A DNA stretch of 8,877 bases. Origin: Anaerolineales bacterium (lineage in GTDB: Bacteria > Chloroflexota > Anaerolineae > Anaerolineales > Villigracilaceae). Location: assembly GCA_025966435.1 (NCBI GenBank), contig JAICRQ010000113.1, positions 1-8,877 on the forward strand, written 5' to 3'. A program made the position numbers and the translations under genes. How positions within the stretch are numbered: position 1 is the first letter of the stretch; every line of letters begins with the position of its first letter. Below are positions 7,023 to 8,877 of the stretch, one piece after another. Below the pieces are notes generated by a model that ran no database searches, was not told the origin of the DNA, and worked only from the letters and a program-made list of their open reading frames with translations.

Positions 7023-7078
7023 TCATCCGCTAACGTTCACAAACTTACAGAAACAAGTTGGCAAACATTAACGGACGA
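7023..7078 (-). other. Long imperfect RNA hairpin before the ATPase gene
   Basis: Arms 7054-7078 and 7023-7047 pair over 25 positions with a 6-nt loop (7048-7053). As minus-strand RNA there are 18 Watson-Crick pairs, 6 G-U wobbles and one C-U mismatch (7060/7041). Read as plus-strand RNA, the wobbles would become A-C mismatches, so the structure belongs to the operon transcript. No U-run follows, so it is not a terminator. It begins about 18 bases after the preceding terminator's T-tract and ends 35 bases before the ATPase start codon. Likely roles are an RNase III or other processing site, an mRNA stabiliser, or control of ATPase translation. Confidence 0.75.
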
Positions 7079-7090
7079 TCACCAGGGCTT

Positions 7091-7131
7091 TAGATAAAAA
7101 GGTCGGGGAAGCAATTGCTCCCCCGACCTTT
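7091..7131 (-). terminator. Intercistronic intrinsic terminator after the binding protein gene
   Basis: An 11-bp perfect stem, AAAGGTCGGGG (7098-7108) with CCCCGACCTTT (7121-7131), is capped by a further AGC/GCT pairing around AATT. It is followed on the minus strand by TTTTTATCTA (7100-7091). It lies 22 bases after the stop of the binding protein gene and inside what is otherwise an operon. Partial termination here would give more binding protein than ATPase and permeases, a common arrangement in importers. Confidence 0.88.
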
Positions 7132-7153
7132 CGTTCTTACACTGACAGGTGAA

Positions 7154-8347
7154 TTACTCGGGCAAGGTTACTGTGCCGGCGATGATATCGGCTTTCAGCT
7201 GGTCGAGCTCGGCAGTCAGCTCAGACGCCGCGCCACTCACTTCAGCGAGTCCTACACCTTCGTTCTCAAGTGTACCGAGGTATACACCGCCGGCAAATGA
7301 GCCATCTGCCACAGATTGCGCGGCATCGAACACCGCATTGTCTACGCGCTTCAGCACGCTGGTGAAGATCACATCGCTGTATTCGCTGGCGGATACGGTC
7401 CAGTCGGTGTCCACGCCGACGATGCGGCAGGAGCCGGATTCCTGGCAATAGGCAGCGGAACCAAGTCCAACAGGTCCGGCCACGGGCATGATGATATCGG
7501 CGCCTTCCTGCACGAAGGACTCGGCATTGGCGCGGCCATCATCGGTGGATTCAAAGTTCCCGGTGAACACGCCGTCGTTGTCGGCGGTGCTCCAGCCCAG
7601 AACCTGTACATCGGTGCCCTTTTGCTCGTTGTAGTAATTTACGCCAGCCTCAAAACCCTTCATGAAGATGGTCACGGGCGGGATGTTGATGCCGCCGAAG
7701 GTCGCGACTGTGCCGGTCTGCGTGGAAGCAGCAGCGGCGTACCCAGCCAGGAATGCGGCCTGGTCAGTGTCGAATGTGAGGCCCATGACGTTGGGCAGTT
7801 CGGTCGCGGAACCACAGGTCTCACCTTCCACAGCCGTATCACCGAAGCAGTCCGGGTAGGAGTAGTCGACGATGGCGAACTTCTGGTCGGGGTTGGCTTT
7901 GGCAGCGGTTGCGGTATCCACACCCAGGAGGAAGCCGACAGTGACGATCAGGTCTGTGTCCTCATCGACGAACTGCTGGATGTTCCTGGCATAATCAGAC
8001 TGCTGCTGTGATTCCAGGTATTTGGCTTCGCCACCGAGTTGTTCAACTGCGCGTTCGGCACCCGCAAAGGCGGACGCATTGAAGGATTTGTCATCAATAC
8101 CGCCGAGGTCTGTAACCTGACCTATGGTGATTCCTTCGCCACTGGCTGGGGGTTCGGTCGCCTCCCCTGTGGGGGCTTCCGTTGGGGCTTCCGTGGGAGC
8201 TTCTGTCATCGCCTCGGTTGGGGCTTCGGTCACAACTTCTGTCGGGGGCTCGGTAGCAGCTGGCGTTTGCGTTTGGCCTCCGCCGCAGGCCGCGAGGACC
8301 AACGACGCGATGATCAACGCAACCATAGCAAAGTAAGACTTTTTCAT
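7154..8347 (-). CDS. BMP-family ABC transporter substrate-binding lipoprotein, 397 aa
   Basis: This is the extracytoplasmic receptor of the importer, a relative of BmpA/PnrA/YufN, a family that binds purine nucleosides. The start is ATG at 8347, with GAGGAG at 8358-8363 ten bases upstream; the in-frame ATG at 8389 has no site and would place RRR-containing residues before a complete signal peptide. Residues 1-20 are a signal peptide ending in LAAC, with Cys21 as lipid anchor. Residues 32-67 are nine T-E-x-x tetrads forming a flexible linker. From 72 on is the BMP fold: GITIGQVTD, GIDDKSFNASAFAG (83-96), the strand DLIVTVGF, FLAGYAAAAS (199-208), the IVGVDTDW motif (309-316) whose first Asp matches the ligand-contacting GVD of the family, and GSFAGGVYLG near the C-terminus. 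Cysteines 167/178 and 301/307 could form two disulfides. It lacks the usual C-terminal APFHDLD motif, which the neighbouring paralogue keeps. A terminator follows it. Confidence 0.95.
   Translation of the reverse strand: MKKSYFAMVALIIASLVLAACGGGQTQTPAATEPPTEVVTEAPTEAMTEAPTEAPTEAPTGEATEPPASGEGITIGQVTDLGGIDDKSFNASAFAGAERAVEQLGGEAKYLESQQQSDYARNIQQFVDEDTDLIVTVGFLLGVDTATAAKANPDQKFAIVDYSYPDCFGDTAVEGETCGSATELPNVMGLTFDTDQAAFLAGYAAAASTQTGTVATFGGINIPPVTIFMKGFEAGVNYYNEQKGTDVQVLGWSTADNDGVFTGNFESTDDGRANAESFVQEGADIIMPVAGPVGLGSAAYCQESGSCRIVGVDTDWTVSASEYSDVIFTSVLKRVDNAVFDAAQSVADGSFAGGVYLGTLENEGVGLAEVSGAASELTAELDQLKADIIAGTVTLPE
8147..8254 (-). repeat. In-gene 12-bp tandem repeat coding T-E-x-P tetrads
   Basis: Nine consecutive 4-residue units (TEPP, TEVV, TEAP, TEAM, TEAP x3, TGEA, TEPP; residues 32-67) come from a degenerate 12-base repeat of the form ACNGAAGCYCCN. 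It forms the linker between lipid anchor and ligand-binding fold. Tetrad register is unbroken, which points to growth by repeat slippage. Confidence 0.85.
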
Positions 8348-8378
8348 GGAATTTCTTCTCCTCGTTAAACGTAGAATA

Positions 8379-8516
8379 TTAAGTTTCATGGAATAGCGGG
8401 ACGGTTGGACTTTGCTGGCGTGGCACCTCCTTCACCTGTATAGGATTGTCTTGCGATGGAATAGAGCGAGTAGTGTTATGATCAAGAGAATCGATGCTGA
8501 TAATCTTGTGTAACAT
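8379..8516 (-). other. Possible upstream ORF in the binding protein leader, 45 codons
   Basis: ATG at 8516 lies about 4 bases from the predicted transcription start and opens a 45-codon frame ending at TAA 8379-8381, 31 bases before the binding protein start codon. It has no ribosome binding site and would be translated as a leaderless or nearly leaderless message. It resembles no protein I recognise. A frame this long can easily occur by chance, so it is listed only as a possibility. Confidence 0.15.
8425..8432 (-). promoter_or_regulatory. Orphan perfect Shine-Dalgarno sequence in the leader
   Basis: AAGGAGGT, fully complementary to the usual 16S rRNA 3' end, lies about 80 bases before the binding protein start. 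No ATG, GTG or TTG occurs at a workable distance after it. It could be a ribosome standby site, an element sequestered by leader folding, or a remnant of a lost start. Confidence 0.35.
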
Positions 8517-8526
8517 GCTCTGTCGC

Positions 8527-8535
8527 ATTATATCA
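8527..8535 (-). promoter_or_regulatory. Extended -10 promoter of the binding protein gene
   Basis: The minus strand reads TGATATAAT, a consensus -10 with the TG extension, which can replace a -35 box; none is evident at 15-18 bases upstream. An AT-rich stretch precedes it. The predicted start near 8520 gives a leader of about 170 bases before the ATG at 8347. Confidence 0.65.
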
Positions 8536-8585
8536 ATAAAAATTCACAGAGACGTGTAAGAAGACGCAGCTTTCTCCCCAGGCTT

Positions 8586-8629
8586 CGCCAGCAATTGTAC
8601 TGCTGGCGGGCGGCAGTGCAACTGTCGCC
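8586..8629. repeat. Two abutting intergenic hairpins
   Basis: Hairpin one has arms CGCCAGCA (8586-8593) and TGCTGGCG (8601-8608). Hairpin two has arms 8609-8617 and 8621-8629 with one mismatch around a GCA loop. They follow the stop codon of the partial gene at 8641 by 11 bases on the minus strand, where a terminator would be expected, but no T-run follows on that strand. They may be a U-less terminator, a 3'-end stabiliser or a REP-like unit. Confidence 0.5.
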
Positions 8630-8640
8630 ATATCATTAGC

Positions 8641-8877
8641 TTATGGTTTTTCCGAAGGGACATTAGTCTCGATCGAGCCGTCCAGCAGACCGGCATGGAT
8701 CTCTTCCATCGCCGCCTTTACCTCCTGCGGAACTTGATTGTCCAGATCGTGGAAGGGAGCATAGGAGACGTCACCCAGATAGTTTCCGCCTGGAAAGCTG
8801 CCGTTCTGCGCCAGCTGAATCAGCTCGAACACACCGGGCGTGATCAGCTTCATGGCGCTGGAAAGCATTCGAGGAGC
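8641..8877 (-). CDS. BMP-family substrate-binding protein, C-terminal part (5' part beyond the right edge)
   Basis: The last 78 codons and the TAA stop are visible; the frame is open to the right edge, so the true start is outside. The visible part, from APRMLSSAMKLI to the end, carries the family C-terminal pattern: GSFPGGNYLG, then APFHDLDNQVPQEVK, then a helix and a final GLLDGSI-x-TNVP strand. GSFPGGNYLG matches GSFAGGVYLG of the complete binding protein at 7154-8347, so this is a diverged paralogue next to it on the same strand. It keeps the APFHDLD motif that the other lost, but has a shorter loop before it. It may be a second receptor for the same permeases, or belong to a separate function to the right. 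No clear T-rich terminator follows. Confidence 0.85.
   Translation of the reverse strand, partial: APRMLSSAMKLITPGVFELIQLAQNGSFPGGNYLGDVSYAPFHDLDNQVPQEVKAAMEEIHAGLLDGSIETNVPSEKP

Noticed and set aside
6988..7026. ATG at 7026 as the ATPase start (13 extra residues, MSHIHHLYAEGLA)
   Set aside because: It has no ribosome binding site and is paired within the strong hairpin. ATG 6987 has GGAGG at a good distance and gives the family-typical N-terminus.
7316..8011. Plus-strand open frames of up to 231 codons opposite the receptor and permease genes
   Set aside because: They are shadows of well-conserved minus-strand genes, lack ribosome binding sites and resemble no protein family.
8483..8510. 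Leader segment CTCTTGATCATAA resembling the 3' P3/P1 part of purine riboswitches
   Set aside because: No matching P2 or core elements precede it in the transcript, so the likeness is short and probably chance.
8626..8636. Minus strand TAATGATATGG, which equals the J1/2-P2 stretch of purine riboswitches, near a nucleoside importer
   Set aside because: The other conserved parts (TTTCTACC and the two interacting loops) are absent, the stretch lies upstream of the promoter -10 box, and the following bases form an unrelated hairpin.

Overview
The window looks like a piece of a Chloroflexota (probably Anaerolineae) chromosome. That is an inference from three things: lipoproteins with long Thr/Pro/Glu-rich linkers, several NBR1-type Ig-like surface lipoproteins, and a BMP-family (purine nucleoside type) ABC importer. 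No tRNA, rRNA, CRISPR array, insertion sequence or phage gene was seen. All supported genes lie on the minus strand, so transcription runs from the right edge to the left.

Right part (8877 to about 2930): the 3' end of one BMP-family substrate-binding protein gene enters from the right edge. Next come two abutting intergenic hairpins, an extended -10 promoter and a leader of about 170 nt. Then follows a complete importer cluster: binding lipoprotein (8347-7154), double-domain ATPase (6987-5443), first permease (5446-4262) and second permease (4253-2976). A strong intrinsic terminator lies between the binding protein gene and the ATPase gene. It is followed at once by a long imperfect hairpin that pairs well only as minus-strand RNA. 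ATPase and first permease overlap by 4 bases (GTGA) and the two permeases are 8 bases apart, so the three are probably translationally coupled. A terminator at about 2921-2952 closes the operon. The gene order matches the B. subtilis yufNOPQ/nupNOPQ guanosine importer, and the likely job is nucleoside uptake across the membrane. The exact substrate cannot be read from sequence.

Left part (2760 to 1): three consecutive genes encode related lipoproteins. Each has a lipobox, a short Ala/Thr-rich helix-like segment, a Ser/Thr/Pro linker and one NBR1-type Ig-like domain. Two have different C-terminal beta-rich domains; the third runs off the left edge. The two complete ones end in strong terminators right after the stop codon, so they look like separately transcribed paralogues rather than an operon. 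Their function is unknown, and surface binding or adhesion is the simplest guess.

No intergenic gap exceeds 300 bases. The two largest are 8348-8640, which holds the promoter, the leader and two hairpins, and 2738-2975, which holds a weak promoter, a palindrome and the operon terminator. The observations most worth a second look are the long hairpin at 7023-7078, the tandem lipoprotein family, and the leader of the binding protein gene.
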